From positions 4,340,001-4,404,000 of the forward strand of contig NZ_JACHMY010000001.1 in NCBI RefSeq assembly GCF_014205135.1: a stretch of 64,000 bases of DNA, in the 5' to 3' direction. This document shows positions 23,601 to 32,325 of the stretch, one piece after another. Position 1 is the first letter of the stretch; each line of letters begins with the position of its first letter. The notes under the pieces were generated by a model that searched no databases, was not told where the DNA came from, and worked only from the letters and a program-made list of their open reading frames with translations. A program made the position numbers and the translations under genes. The stretch comes from Kribbella italica (GTDB taxonomy: Bacteria > Actinomycetota > Actinomycetes > Propionibacteriales > Kribbellaceae).

Positions 23601-26506
23601 AGGGCATCGAGTTGCAGCGTCACGTCCTGCGGCGTCCGGCCGGTGTCGGGTTTCGCGACCGGCGGTACGGGCTTGGCGATCGTGACCGTCAGGGCCGCGC
23701 CGGCCGGCGTACCGTTCACGTCGGAGACCGTGTACGCGAGCGGCGTCGCGACTCCCGTGAACGACGGCAGCGGGTCCACGTCGACGGTGCCGTCCGGCTT
23801 GGCGGTGAAGGTCGCCTCGCCGGCGACGACCACGACCTGACGCGGCACCTCGCCGATCGGGTCGATCAGCCGCACACTGGTCGGCACCAGCGGCAGCGCC
23901 GGATCGCCCGCGGTGTCGTTGGCCAGCACCTTGACCGTCACGTTCGTGTCGTACGCCGTACTCGCGGTGTCGTCGGTCGCGTCGGGCTGGACCCGGGTGA
24001 CCTCGACGCTCAGCGTGGCCGTGCCGATCGCCTTGTTGCCGTCGGCCACCTGGTACCTGACCGGTGTCGCCTTGCCGTGGAACGCCGGCAGCGGTTCGAA
24101 GAGGATCCGCCCGTCGGGGCGGGTCGAGTACTTGCCCTGGCCCGGGATCTGCAGCGTGGTCCCCGCCTCGCTCCGCCCGGCGGTCGGGAACAGCCGCAGA
24201 CTCTCGGGATCCAGCGCGGAGCCGGTCGGACCAGGCTTGTCGTTGCCCAGCACCGACGCGTACGCCGGAGTGCCCTGCAGCGTCGTCAGGGTGTCCGGGT
24301 TCGCCACCGGCGGCCCCGGGGCGTCGACGCTGACCACGAGTTGCGCGCGGGCGGCGGTCCCGTTCTTGTCCAGCACCCGATAGGTCAGCGCGGTCGTGCT
24401 GCCCTGGAACCTGTCCGCCGGCGCGAAGGCGATCTTGCCCTCGGTCACCTGGAACTCGCCCTGCCGCGCGACGGCGACCTTGCTCACCAGCTTGCCGGAC
24501 CCCGGCTCGACGAGCAGCAGCGACGCCGGGTCGAGCGGAGCGTCCGGCGACCCGGGTTCGTCGTTGTCGAGCACCGGGACCACGGCGTTGGTGTCGAACG
24601 GCGTACTCACCGAGTCACCGAGCGCCTTCGGCGTGACCGGCGTGACGGTGACGACCAGCGTCGACTCGGTCAGCTGGCCGGTGCTGTCGGCGACCCGGTA
24701 CCCGATCGTGGTCGCGACGCCGGTGAACCGCGGCAGGGGGACGAAGTCGACGCCGCCGTCGGGCTTGACCGTGTAGCTGCCTTCCCCCCGCACGACGACC
24801 TTCTTCTTGAAGGCCGGATCCTCCTTGGCCGTGCCGCCGGCCGGGTCGCGCAGTTCCACGGTCTTCGGGTCGAGGGTGACGCCCGGCGCGGCCTTGTCGT
24901 TGGCCAGCGGGGTGATCCCGAGGCTGACGTTCTGCGCGGTGGTCGCGCTGTCGGGCGTGGCGACCGGCCTGGCCGGCAGCTCGACCGTCACGGTCAGCGT
25001 CGCCTTGGCGGTCGCGCCGTTGCTGTCGGCAACGCGGTAGGTGACCGGCTCGGCGACACCGACGAAGCCCGGCACCGGGTCGAAGTCGATCCGGCCGTCC
25101 GGCTTGGCGACGTACTTGCCGCGGCCGACGACGTTGACCATCTGGCGACAGGCCGCACCGTCGATCAGGCACAGCGAGCTCGGCTGCAGCGGCGTGCTCG
25201 GGTCGCCCGCCTTGTCGTTGCCCAGGACATCGGTCGTGACACCGGTGTCGTACGGCGTACTGGCGGTGTCGTTCACCGCGACCGGCGGAGGCGGCGGGGC
25301 GATCGCGAGCGGGTAGTCCTCGACCTCGCCGGAGTCGGCCGCGCCGGTCGGCTTCTCGACCTGGGCGGCCGTGTACCCGGCGCGGATCCGCGCGGTGGTG
25401 AGCCCGGCCGGCCCGAGCTTGGCGAACTTCGCCCAGCTCAGCTGGGTCTCGCCCTGCCCGGCCGCGAAACTCGAGCAGGCCCGCTCGACGGCCTCGAAGG
25501 TGCCGTTGCGATTCAGGTCGATCCAGCCACAGACCTCGCCGGGCTTCGACGCGCCGGTCAGCGCGACCGGCACCGCGTACGACGTGGCGCTGGTGAGCAG
25601 CGGCCCGAAGGTGACCCCGTCGTCGGCCTGGTCAGAGACCGTCGGCCCGGTCTTCGCGTTGGCGACGGCCGCGTTGTCCTCGGTCGCGTCGGCGCCGATC
25701 CGCAGGTCACTGAGCACCGACCAGGCGGCGCCGTACGACGACGGCGCGTCGCCGAAGTCCTCGCCGACCGAGGCGACGATCGAGAAGGCGTCGGCCGAGG
25801 TCTTGGTGTTGAAGGCGGGCAGCTTCGGGTGCCTGGTGAAGAGCGCGGTCAGGTCGAAGCTGAGCTCCTTGGCGATGCCGTTCACCTGGACCGAGCCGCA
25901 GGCCGCGGTCGCGGTGGAGTCGAGGCCGTCGCCGGTGTCGGTGTTCACGCAGTTCGGGCCGGCGTCGTGGTTCGCGGCGGTGATCGTGTCGCTGGTGACG
26001 GCGAGGTTGTTACCCTGGCCCACCTTCCGGAGGCTGACGCCGGGCGTGCCGAGCGTGAGCACGGTGTGCAGCTCGGACTGGCCGCGCGGCTGCCCGTTGA
26101 CGCTCTGGGTGGACGCGCCGCCGATCCCGGCGAGGTGCAGGACCGGGTTGCGGACCGGCTGCGAGAAAGTGATCGTCAGGGCGCCACGGTTGCCGCAGCT
26201 GCCGGTGGCCGCGCAGTCGCCGGTGTTGACCAGGAGGTCCTGCGCCGGCGTGGTCCGCGCGACGGCCGGCCGGAAGGTGTCCGCGGCCGCGCCGTGGTCA
26301 CCGACGGTCGTTGCGTCGAGCAACTCGGTCCGGCCGGTGACGGCGATCGTCTGGGTCAGGCCGGAGCCGGGCATGGTCGCCGTGGCGGTTTGGCTGAAAG
26401 GTGCCGAGGGCACCTGGTAGCCGGCCGCGGGCGTCACCGCGCCCAGCACCGCCGAGGTCAGCAGAATCGCCAGTACCGGTCGGGAAACTCCCGAGCTCCT
26501 GCCCAC
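20669..26506 (-). CDS. Giant sortase-anchored surface protein with 14 CshA-type repeats
   Basis: 1945 residues from the GTG at 26506, chosen for GGGGAGGGG seven bases upstream. A signal peptide (SRPVLAILLTSAVLGAVTPAAG) leads to an N-terminal domain of about 200 residues with paired cysteines, then a GEVED-type domain (GWIDLNRNGTFE, ending DSGEVEDYPL near residue 400). Fourteen repeats of about 106 residues follow (about 25290 down to 20830). Odd-numbered copies read like DDTASTPYDT with NDKAGDP, even-numbered ones like PDTxTTxQ with NDKPG. The C-terminus is LPDTG, a hydrophobic segment and RRRR, a complete sortase signal. CshA-type fibrils mediate adhesion in streptococci; the ligand here is unknown. 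Downstream genes on the same strand encode glycosyltransferase-like proteins. Confidence 0.9.
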   Translation of the reverse strand: MGRSSGVSRPVLAILLTSAVLGAVTPAAGYQVPSAPFSQTATATMPGSGLTQTIAVTGRTELLDATTVGDHGAAADTFRPAVARTTPAQDLLVNTGDCAATGSCGNRGALTITFSQPVRNPVLHLAGIGGASTQSVNGQPRGQSELHTVLTLGTPGVSLRKVGQGNNLAVTSDTITAANHDAGPNCVNTDTGDGLDSTATAACGSVQVNGIAKELSFDLTALFTRHPKLPAFNTKTSADAFSIVASVGEDFGDAPSSYGAAWSVLSDLRIGADATEDNAAVANAKTGPTVSDQADDGVTFGPLLTSATSYAVPVALTGASKPGEVCGWIDLNRNGTFEAVERACSSFAAGQGETQLSWAKFAKLGPAGLTTARIRAGYTAAQVEKPTGAADSGEVEDYPLAIAPPPPPVAVNDTASTPYDTGVTTDVLGNDKAGDPSTPLQPSSLCLIDGAACRQMVNVVGRGKYVAKPDGRIDFDPVPGFVGVAEPVTYRVADSNGATAKATLTVTVELPARPVATPDSATTAQNVSLGITPLANDKAAPGVTLDPKTVELRDPAGGTAKEDPAFKKKVVVRGEGSYTVKPDGGVDFVPLPRFTGVATTIGYRVADSTGQLTESTLVVTVTPVTPKALGDSVSTPFDTNAVVPVLDNDEPGSPDAPLDPASLLLVEPGSGKLVSKVAVARQGEFQVTEGKIAFAPADRFQGSTTALTYRVLDKNGTAARAQLVVSVDAPGPPVANPDTLTTLQGTPAYASVLGNDKPGPTGSALDPESLRLFPTAGRSEAGTTLQIPGQGKYSTRPDGRILFEPLPAFHGKATPVRYQVADGNKAIGTATLSVEVTRVQPDATDDTASTAYDTNVTVKVLANDTAGDPALPLVPTSVRLIDPIGEVPRQVVVVAGEATFTAKPDGTVDVDPLPSFTGVATPLAYTVSDVNGTPAGAALTVTIAKPVPPVAKPDTGRTPQDVTLQLDALANDLAGPGTGLDPLSLVLIDPADGSLRKVVTVPGQGRWTVDPDGTVAFDPIPSFTGTATTLRYRVSDWFDQATRSTIAVTVTPVTPVATDDSASTPYDRAVTLKVLGNDKAGDPTAPLVPGSLRLEDAADGVFKPSVTVKGQGVFTARDGVVVFDPAAGFSGSATDLTYQVADDNGTLATAVLRVTVGAPPIARPDTASTLQDVTVTVNVLSNDSPGTDARLDPASVVLREASARSDFARSVTVAGQGTYTVQDGGAVIFDPLPTFRGKGRAITYLVADSNKTTATATLLLSTTPIDPFTADDSAITPFGQAITVDVLANDKPGDPSAPLVAGSLLLKDPADGVYRAKVTQPREGTYVADKTGRVTFTPVKGYQGVTTPATYRITDDNGTTAEGLLFLTVGKGPEAKPDSVTTKQNGEVTFDPLANDVPGTAAELEKTSVQLYGTSSIRVWERKVTIAGQGTFEVDAVTGAITFKPVAAFSGRSAVGYQVTDTSGNKAAATATVTVTRIEPVAVDDAATTAYDTPVSVPVLGNDKAGDPSAPLVPSSVRVVDPATGDAVSSLRVAGQGVWTAQPDGGVRLVPEGGSTGSVTPVKYQVSDKNGSIGTATVTVTVEAKPVAQPDRVKTKQGVAVVVDPLTNDKPGPGAKLDPASLLLVGLDGDLVGRVTIPGQGTLVVAEGKLTFSPVATFTGTSRPTQYEVKDSNRNAARSTVAVTVLPVRPVAVDDSARTAYGKAVVVPVLDNDKPGDASAVLVPGSVVVRDPVDGKDKKTVTIPGEGTFTVAAAGTVTFNPAGGFSGTTRAVGYRVTDKNGTSDTARLEITVTAPLSAKASPDGGTSTPGNPVVVNPLLNDTATEGASWIPTTVCLATGTATCVPRLAVPNVGVWTVLPDGTIRLVPERTFSGIAKAAYRVTDSDGRTVESHLKIAVGGQPPADQPGGAAPAAATLPDTGGPPAIILTMGGLLAALGLTLLRRRR

Positions 26507-26611
26507 AGTTCCGCCCCTCCCCAAAACGCACGTCCTGCATCGCGTCGGCACCGGGGCGAAACGGGCCAGCGCAGAGACAACGCTCCACGCGGAGTAGATG
26601 TTACGCGGGAA

Positions 26612-28873
26612 TCACCGGGTCAGTTCGTAAATGTGGACGTGCTGCTCACGGTGTCTCAGGTGAGCCAGCTGGGCGAGCCGCGGCGAGACCGGGCCGTCGT
26701 ACAGATCGGCGTACAGCCAGCGCACGGAGTACTGCTCGCGCAGACGGCGCAGGACCTCGGGCGTCGGTGAGTCGATGGCCTCGTTGGTGAGCTGGACGCG
26801 GTCCGGCCAGGGCGACGGCTGGTTTGTGTAGCGCCTGCCGTTGACGCCCTGCCTGCTCATCGCCTGCTGGGTGTAGGCCCAGCCTTCGATCAGCGTACGA
26901 CGGCCGGCGATCCCGCTGACGAGGTAACCACGGGTGTCGCAGCCCGGGCGCTCCGGCCCGGCCGGACGGCACCACGTGTTGCTCGCGACGACATCGTTCG
27001 GCCGGGAGTTGCGCGCCAGCCAGAGCGCCGCGGCGGCTTCGTCGGGATGGACCCGCCAGTGCGGCGACGTGAACGACTTGGACTGGTGGCTGGCGGTCGC
27101 CCGGACGCCGAGTGCGAACGTGCTCGCCGCCGGCACGGCGAGGATCGTTGCCAGGGCAACGACTCCCCCGAGCCCCGCCAGCTGGGACCAGCGCTTCGCC
27201 GCCAGCGGCCACAGCATCGTGAGCACAACAGTCACTGCCAGCACGGCGACCAGCGGACGAGCCACCAGGACGACGCGGTCGAGCTGGTCACCCCTCGGCG
27301 TGACCTTGGCCGCCGTCAGGGCGGCCGTGTAGACGAGGCCGAGTCCAGCCGCCAGTACGCCGACGACGATCGCCGCGCGCCGCCGGTCCTGCAGCTGCTT
27401 GAACCAGAGCGCCGCCAGCCAGCCGGTCGCGGCCAGGCTCATCGGCACGACGCTGCGGACGAAGTACGACTCGCTGGCCGACGGGTGGTCGACCAGGAGG
27501 AACCCGGCCCAACCGGCGACGAGCCCGCCGAGCAGGAACCAGCCGAGCGGGTCCCGTCTGACCTCACGGCGTCCGAGCAGCCCGTAGCCGGCCAGTGCGA
27601 CCGCCTGGGCAACCAGCATCAGGGCGAACACGACCAGTGCGCCGACGACCGACAGGAACCGGCCGGAGGTCAGCGCCGGGAGGAGGAGCCCGCCGCCACC
27701 GGCTGGCGTCGCGTCGCCTGTGGCGGCCCGGTACCCGCCTTGGAGCTTGACGATCGCCAGCAGCTGCAGGCCGGAGCCGCTGGTGCTCCCGGCCACGGTC
27801 AGCAGCGTGCCGACCGCGGCAGCCACGAGCAGTGCACCGGCCGCGATGAAGCGAGCAGGCAGCTTGCGGTCCCGGATCAGGACGAACAGCGCGGACAGGC
27901 CGACCGCACCGACCAGGATCGGCAGGATGGTCGGCTTGGACCCACCACCGACCACGGCGACCGACAGCGCGAGCACCCACAGGCCCTTCGGCTGCCGGCC
28001 GCGGAACAGCAGCTCCACCAGGAACACGGCGGCCGCCGTACCGGCGAGCATGCCGAACGTCTGCGACGGACTGACCAGGCTGAACGGCGGTGCCAGGTCC
28101 ACACCGTTGTCGACGAACAGCGCGAGCTGCGGCGCGGCAACGGCGACGGCCACCAGGACGCCGGTCCACCAGGCGCGGCTGACCGTCCGGGCGAAGGTGG
28201 CGAAGACCAGCAGGCCGACGACCAGCATCGGGAGCAGCCAAAGCCGGTAGAGCACGAGGATCGGCGACAGCCGGGTGATGTCGACGGCGGCGGCCATGTC
28301 CGCGTTGGCGAACCAGTGGTAGTCCAGCTGGAGCCCGGCGACCTGCGGCAGCTGCGGCGGCGCGGATCGGGTCAGCTCGTTCACCATCGACAGGTGGAAC
28401 AGCAGGTCCGGGTAGTACGCCGTACCGGCCGGTGGCATCGGGTGGTACGCGTAGACGCCGAAGGTCGCACCGCCGACCATCACTGCCGCGGCCGCTGCGA
28501 GTCCCCACGTCCAGGCCATCGGCAGCGGCCTGGGCTCAGCGATCCGCCAGTGCCTGCGCAGCCGCGGTACGGCAGCGAACAGCGCGAGCACCAGCGCCGG
28601 CCAGACGACAAGCGCCTGCTGCCAGCCAGCCACGGTGAACAGGGCCCAACCCAGCAGCTGATAGGTGATGCCGACGACGGCGCCCAGGCCCAGGTCCTCG
28701 GCCCAGTTCCCGGTGCTGCGCCAGAGTGCGCGCAGCAGGAGGACGCCGGGCAGGGCAACGCCTGCGCTGAAGTAGACGGCGTACCGGAGGATCGCGGTGA
28801 TCGGTACGTCGACGGACAGCAGGCCCGCGAGCGCGACGACGAGCGGGAGCAACCACGGCATCAGCCGGGTCAT
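26612..28873 (-). CDS. Large polytopic membrane protein, GT-C glycosyltransferase-like (paralogue 1)
   Basis: 753 residues from the ATG at 28873; a TTG at 28927 that overlaps the preceding stop in TTGA is an alternative start. More than ten hydrophobic segments are followed by a soluble C-terminal domain of about 150 residues. The loop motif YYPDLLFHLSMVNELTRSAP with LDYHWFANADMAAA resembles the acidic outer loop of GT-C enzymes that use polyprenyl-phosphate sugars. The C-terminal part (GYLVSGIAGRRTLIEGWAY) is shared with the gene at 29992-32325. Function is not established; a sugar-transfer role in the envelope is inference. Confidence 0.75.
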   Translation of the reverse strand: MTRLMPWLLPLVVALAGLLSVDVPITAILRYAVYFSAGVALPGVLLLRALWRSTGNWAEDLGLGAVVGITYQLLGWALFTVAGWQQALVVWPALVLALFAAVPRLRRHWRIAEPRPLPMAWTWGLAAAAAVMVGGATFGVYAYHPMPPAGTAYYPDLLFHLSMVNELTRSAPPQLPQVAGLQLDYHWFANADMAAAVDITRLSPILVLYRLWLLPMLVVGLLVFATFARTVSRAWWTGVLVAVAVAAPQLALFVDNGVDLAPPFSLVSPSQTFGMLAGTAAAVFLVELLFRGRQPKGLWVLALSVAVVGGGSKPTILPILVGAVGLSALFVLIRDRKLPARFIAAGALLVAAAVGTLLTVAGSTSGSGLQLLAIVKLQGGYRAATGDATPAGGGGLLLPALTSGRFLSVVGALVVFALMLVAQAVALAGYGLLGRREVRRDPLGWFLLGGLVAGWAGFLLVDHPSASESYFVRSVVPMSLAATGWLAALWFKQLQDRRRAAIVVGVLAAGLGLVYTAALTAAKVTPRGDQLDRVVLVARPLVAVLAVTVVLTMLWPLAAKRWSQLAGLGGVVALATILAVPAASTFALGVRATASHQSKSFTSPHWRVHPDEAAAALWLARNSRPNDVVASNTWCRPAGPERPGCDTRGYLVSGIAGRRTLIEGWAYTQQAMSRQGVNGRRYTNQPSPWPDRVQLTNEAIDSPTPEVLRRLREQYSVRWLYADLYDGPVSPRLAQLAHLRHREQHVHIYELTR

Positions 28874-28923
28874 CGGTCGGGCGGAACGCTCCGTCGGACC
28901 GGCGGGAGCAAGGTCGACGAGGG

Positions 28924-29904
28924 TCAAGTCGGTAGGATTTCCCGCTCCAGGGCCTGGTGGCCGCTGTCGTCGAGACTGTCGTAGCCGACCAGGAACTGCG
29001 GCCGTTTCTGACTCGACTGGAACAGGCGGGCGACGTACTCCCCCAGGAGGCCCAGGCACAGCAGCTGGATCGCACCGATCACGGCCACGGCCAGGACGGT
29101 CGACGTCCAGCCAGGGATGCTCTGGCCGGTCAGCTTGATCGCCAGCGCGCCGATCACGAACGCCACCGACAGCAGCCCGCCGAACAGGCCGAGCCAGGTC
29201 GCCAGGCGCAGCGGCGCGGCCGAGAAGGCCGTCACGCTGTCGAACGCGAGCCGGAGCATCTTGCGCAGGTTGTACTTCGTCACGCCGGCGGCCCGCTCGG
29301 CCCGGACGTACCGGACCTCGGCACTCGGGAAACCGAGCCACGGAATCACCAGCCGGAACACGCGACCGTCCTCGGGCAACGCGTTCACCGCGTCCACCAC
29401 CCGCCGCGAGACCAGCCGGAAATCGGCGGCGTCGAAAGGAATGTCGCGGCCGACCAGGCGACACATCAAACGGTAATACATTCTCGCGGTGGTGCGTTTC
29501 GCCCAGCTGTCGCTGGAACGGTCCGACCGGACGCCGTACACGACGTCGACGTCCCGGTCCCGCGCGGTCGCCAGCAGCTCGGCGATCACCTCGGGCGGGT
29601 CCTGCAGGTCGGCGTCGATGGTGACCACGTAGTTGCCGCGAGCCCGGCGGAAGCCCGCCGAGATGGCGGCCTGGTGCCCGGAGTTGCGCAGCAGGCGGAC
29701 CAGGCGCAGCTGGGGCCAGTCGGTCGCGGCCGCGAGCAGCATCGAGGCGGTCGCGTCGCGGCTGCCGTCGTCGACGACGAGCAGCTCGTAGCTGACCCCG
29801 AGTCCGTCCAGCAGCGGCCGCATCCGGTCGAAGAAGATCGGCAGCACCTCTTGCTCGTCGTACATCGGCACGACAACGGACAGGTCAGGAACCTGCTCGC
29901 CCAT
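28924..29904 (-). CDS. Family 2 polyprenyl-phosphate glycosyltransferase (GtrB/DPMS type)
   Basis: 326 residues from the ATG at 29904. The GT-A domain has LSVVVPMYDEQEVLP, VVDDGSRDAT and the catalytic-site DADLQDPPE; two membrane segments near residues 230-255 and 265-290 match GtrB/ArnC-like enzymes. These load a sugar from a nucleotide donor onto undecaprenyl or decaprenyl phosphate on the inner face of the membrane. It sits between two GT-C-like paralogues on the same strand, which could use the lipid-linked sugar outside. No GtrA flippase is seen nearby. Confidence 0.9.
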   Translation of the reverse strand: MGEQVPDLSVVVPMYDEQEVLPIFFDRMRPLLDGLGVSYELLVVDDGSRDATASMLLAAATDWPQLRLVRLLRNSGHQAAISAGFRRARGNYVVTIDADLQDPPEVIAELLATARDRDVDVVYGVRSDRSSDSWAKRTTARMYYRLMCRLVGRDIPFDAADFRLVSRRVVDAVNALPEDGRVFRLVIPWLGFPSAEVRYVRAERAAGVTKYNLRKMLRLAFDSVTAFSAAPLRLATWLGLFGGLLSVAFVIGALAIKLTGQSIPGWTSTVLAVAVIGAIQLLCLGLLGEYVARLFQSSQKRPQFLVGYDSLDDSGHQALEREILPT

Positions 29905-29991
29905 CGAACCCACCCCCAGCTGATTTTCTCTCCACAGTAAACAAGAACGCTCCAAAAGCCCGAAAAGATGCTTCTGCCGGTGAATTGGCAG

Positions 29992-32325
29992 TTAGTTGCC
30001 GGTGATTCGCACCACGGTGACGCCGCGGTTGCGGAACGCCACTTCGACGCCTTCGCCGGTGGCGACGGTGGCCGGGCGCCCGTTCACGCGGTCGACGAAG
30101 AGCCAGCGCACGCCGTACCGATCGCGGGCGCTCCGGATGGCCGAGGGGTCCGGCCGCGAGAACAGGCGGGTCGTCAGCTCCCACCGGTCCCGCCAAGGCG
30201 AGGGCTGCAGCATGTAGCCCTTGCCGCCGATGCCGTGCAGGCTCATCACCTGCTGGGTGTAGCCCCAGCCTTCCAGCAGAGTCCGGCGACCGGCCAGACC
30301 GCTGACGAGGTAGCCCAGTGCGACGCAGTCCCGGCGTTGGGACAAGCAGGCTGTATTGGTCGCGACGACGTCGTCCGGCGCCGAGTGCTGCTGCAGCCAG
30401 CTCGCGGCCTCCTGCTCGTCCGCGTTGTAGAGGCCGTACTTGGCGGAGTAGACCAGTGGCGCCGTCGACTCCCGAGAGCTCCGGGCTTGGTCGACCATGC
30501 TGCTGAACGCCATGCCCATGACGACCAGTACGGGCACGAGCAAGCCCACCCCTGCCAGGTCAGCTCGGGCGGCCACTACCCGGTGCCAGCAGAACCAGGC
30601 GAGCAGGGCGAGCACCACGAAGACGACCACGCCACGAGCCACTGAGAGCACAGCAGTCCAGCCGGTGCCGAGGACTGGCTCCTCGACCCACTGCTGCGCG
30701 GCGAAGATCAGTACGCCGTACAGCAGGCTGGCCACTACTGGTCCGGCGAGATGGTGGACGGCGCGACCGCGGATCGCGACAGTCACCATCCAGGCGGCAG
30801 CGACGGCCGCGAAGGGGACTGCTCCGCGGAGGAAGTAGAACTCGCTCGATGACGGGTGATCCACCAGGAGGAAGGCTGCCCAGGCCGCAGCCAGCGTCCC
30901 GAGCAGGAACCAGGCCGTGGGGTCGGTGCGGGTGCGCCGGGACGCCAGCAACCCCGCTCCGACCAGCAGGCCGACCTGACCGATCAGGACCACGGCCAGC
31001 AGGACCAGCACCGCGCTGACTCGCCCCTCCGCGATCGGCCGCAGCAGGAAGTCCCCGGTCGCAGCGAGGGAGGTGTCGCCGGTTGTCGCCCTGTACGGCG
31101 TACCCATGGTCCGCAGGACAGCCAGTGGTCTCAGACCGGATCCACCGGTGCTGCCGGTGACGGTCAGCATCGCGATCACTCCGGCGATCAGGAGGAACCC
31201 GCAGGCGAGCAGAGACCTGGCGGGGACCCCTCGTTTGCGCACGGCCAGGTAGAGCCCGGCAAGGCCGGCACCACCCAGCAGCAGCGGAAGCACTGTCGGC
31301 TTGGCACCTCCACCGACGACGGCCAGTGCTGTGGCCAGCACCCAGACACCTGGTCGGCCACGGCGGTAGAGGGCCTCGACGAAGAACACCGCGGCCGCCG
31401 TCAGGACGACCAGCGCGAACGTCTGCGAGGGGCTCGGGTAGTAGATCAGGTTGCCGACGACCGAGAGCCGACGGTGGCCGATCAACGCTCCGGACGCCGG
31501 GACCGCCAGGATCGCGACCGCGATCACCGCCGCGATCCACTGCCGGCTGACCTGCCGGGCGAGCGTCGCCGTCAGCAGGACGACGACGGCGGTGAGCGGG
31601 ACGGGCCACAGCCGGAAGAGGACGAGCTCCGGCGACAGGCCGGTGAGGTGCGCGGCCGCGGCCATGTCGGCGTTGGCGAACCAGTGGTAGTCCAGCGGAA
31701 GCCCGGCGACCTGCGGCAACTGCGGCGGCACCGACCGCATCAGCTCATGAACCATCGACAGGTGGAAGAGCATGTCCTGGTGGTACGCCGGCGTGAACTG
31801 CTGGTCGAGGTTGTTCTCGGCGACACCAGGTGCGAGGTGGTACAGCATCGGGCCGGTCAGCACCGCGAACAGCATCACGGCGAGCGAGAGGGCCACACCC
31901 CAGGACCACACGTGCGGCAACGGCGCCGGGGTGGCGATTCGCCAGTACTGCCTGAGCTTCGGCACGACGGCGAAGGCGACGAGCAGCGCAGCCGGCCAGA
32001 GCTTCAGCCAGGGCTGGATGCCGAGCGCGGTGAAGCCGGCCCAGCCCGCGAACTGGTACACGATCCCGACCGCCGCACCGAGCGCGAAGTCCTCCACCCA
32101 GTTGCCGGTACTGCGCCAGAACGCGCGGACCAGTAGAAGCCCGGGCAGCACGACGCCGACCACGAAGTACAAGTCGTAGCCCAGCACCGTCGCAAGCGGG
32201 ACACCCGTGTGAACCGCCCCGAAGACCGCCACCAGCACAGTAAGTGCCCAAGGCAACAATCGGAGGCCACCCCGACCCGTCCACCGCTGAACGACCGGGC
32301 CCGGAAGCTTCTCGACCAGCACCAT
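29992..32325 (-). CDS. Large polytopic membrane protein, GT-C glycosyltransferase-like (paralogue 2)
   Basis: 777 residues from the ATG at 32325; the frame extends further upstream but without membrane or conserved sequence. Layout matches its paralogue at 26612: more than ten membrane segments, the loop motif YHQDMLFHLSMVHELMRSVP and LDYHWFANADMAAA, and a soluble end with GYLVSGLAGRRTLLEGWGYTQQVM. The two flank the GtrB-like gene, suggesting an old duplication in a surface-glycan unit. The 5' neighbourhood holds no other gene for 720 bases, so the promoter of this minus-strand block is probably within 32330-32460. Confidence 0.75.
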   Translation of the reverse strand: MVLVEKLPGPVVQRWTGRGGLRLLPWALTVLVAVFGAVHTGVPLATVLGYDLYFVVGVVLPGLLLVRAFWRSTGNWVEDFALGAAVGIVYQFAGWAGFTALGIQPWLKLWPAALLVAFAVVPKLRQYWRIATPAPLPHVWSWGVALSLAVMLFAVLTGPMLYHLAPGVAENNLDQQFTPAYHQDMLFHLSMVHELMRSVPPQLPQVAGLPLDYHWFANADMAAAAHLTGLSPELVLFRLWPVPLTAVVVLLTATLARQVSRQWIAAVIAVAILAVPASGALIGHRRLSVVGNLIYYPSPSQTFALVVLTAAAVFFVEALYRRGRPGVWVLATALAVVGGGAKPTVLPLLLGGAGLAGLYLAVRKRGVPARSLLACGFLLIAGVIAMLTVTGSTGGSGLRPLAVLRTMGTPYRATTGDTSLAATGDFLLRPIAEGRVSAVLVLLAVVLIGQVGLLVGAGLLASRRTRTDPTAWFLLGTLAAAWAAFLLVDHPSSSEFYFLRGAVPFAAVAAAWMVTVAIRGRAVHHLAGPVVASLLYGVLIFAAQQWVEEPVLGTGWTAVLSVARGVVVFVVLALLAWFCWHRVVAARADLAGVGLLVPVLVVMGMAFSSMVDQARSSRESTAPLVYSAKYGLYNADEQEAASWLQQHSAPDDVVATNTACLSQRRDCVALGYLVSGLAGRRTLLEGWGYTQQVMSLHGIGGKGYMLQPSPWRDRWELTTRLFSRPDPSAIRSARDRYGVRWLFVDRVNGRPATVATGEGVEVAFRNRGVTVVRITGN

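Noticed and set aside
20831-26770. A very long open frame (over 1900 codons) antisense to the surface-protein gene
   Set aside because: It is Arg-rich with no domain or signal, and arises from the GC-biased third positions of the sense gene. The sense strand has a signal peptide, repeats and a sortase motif.
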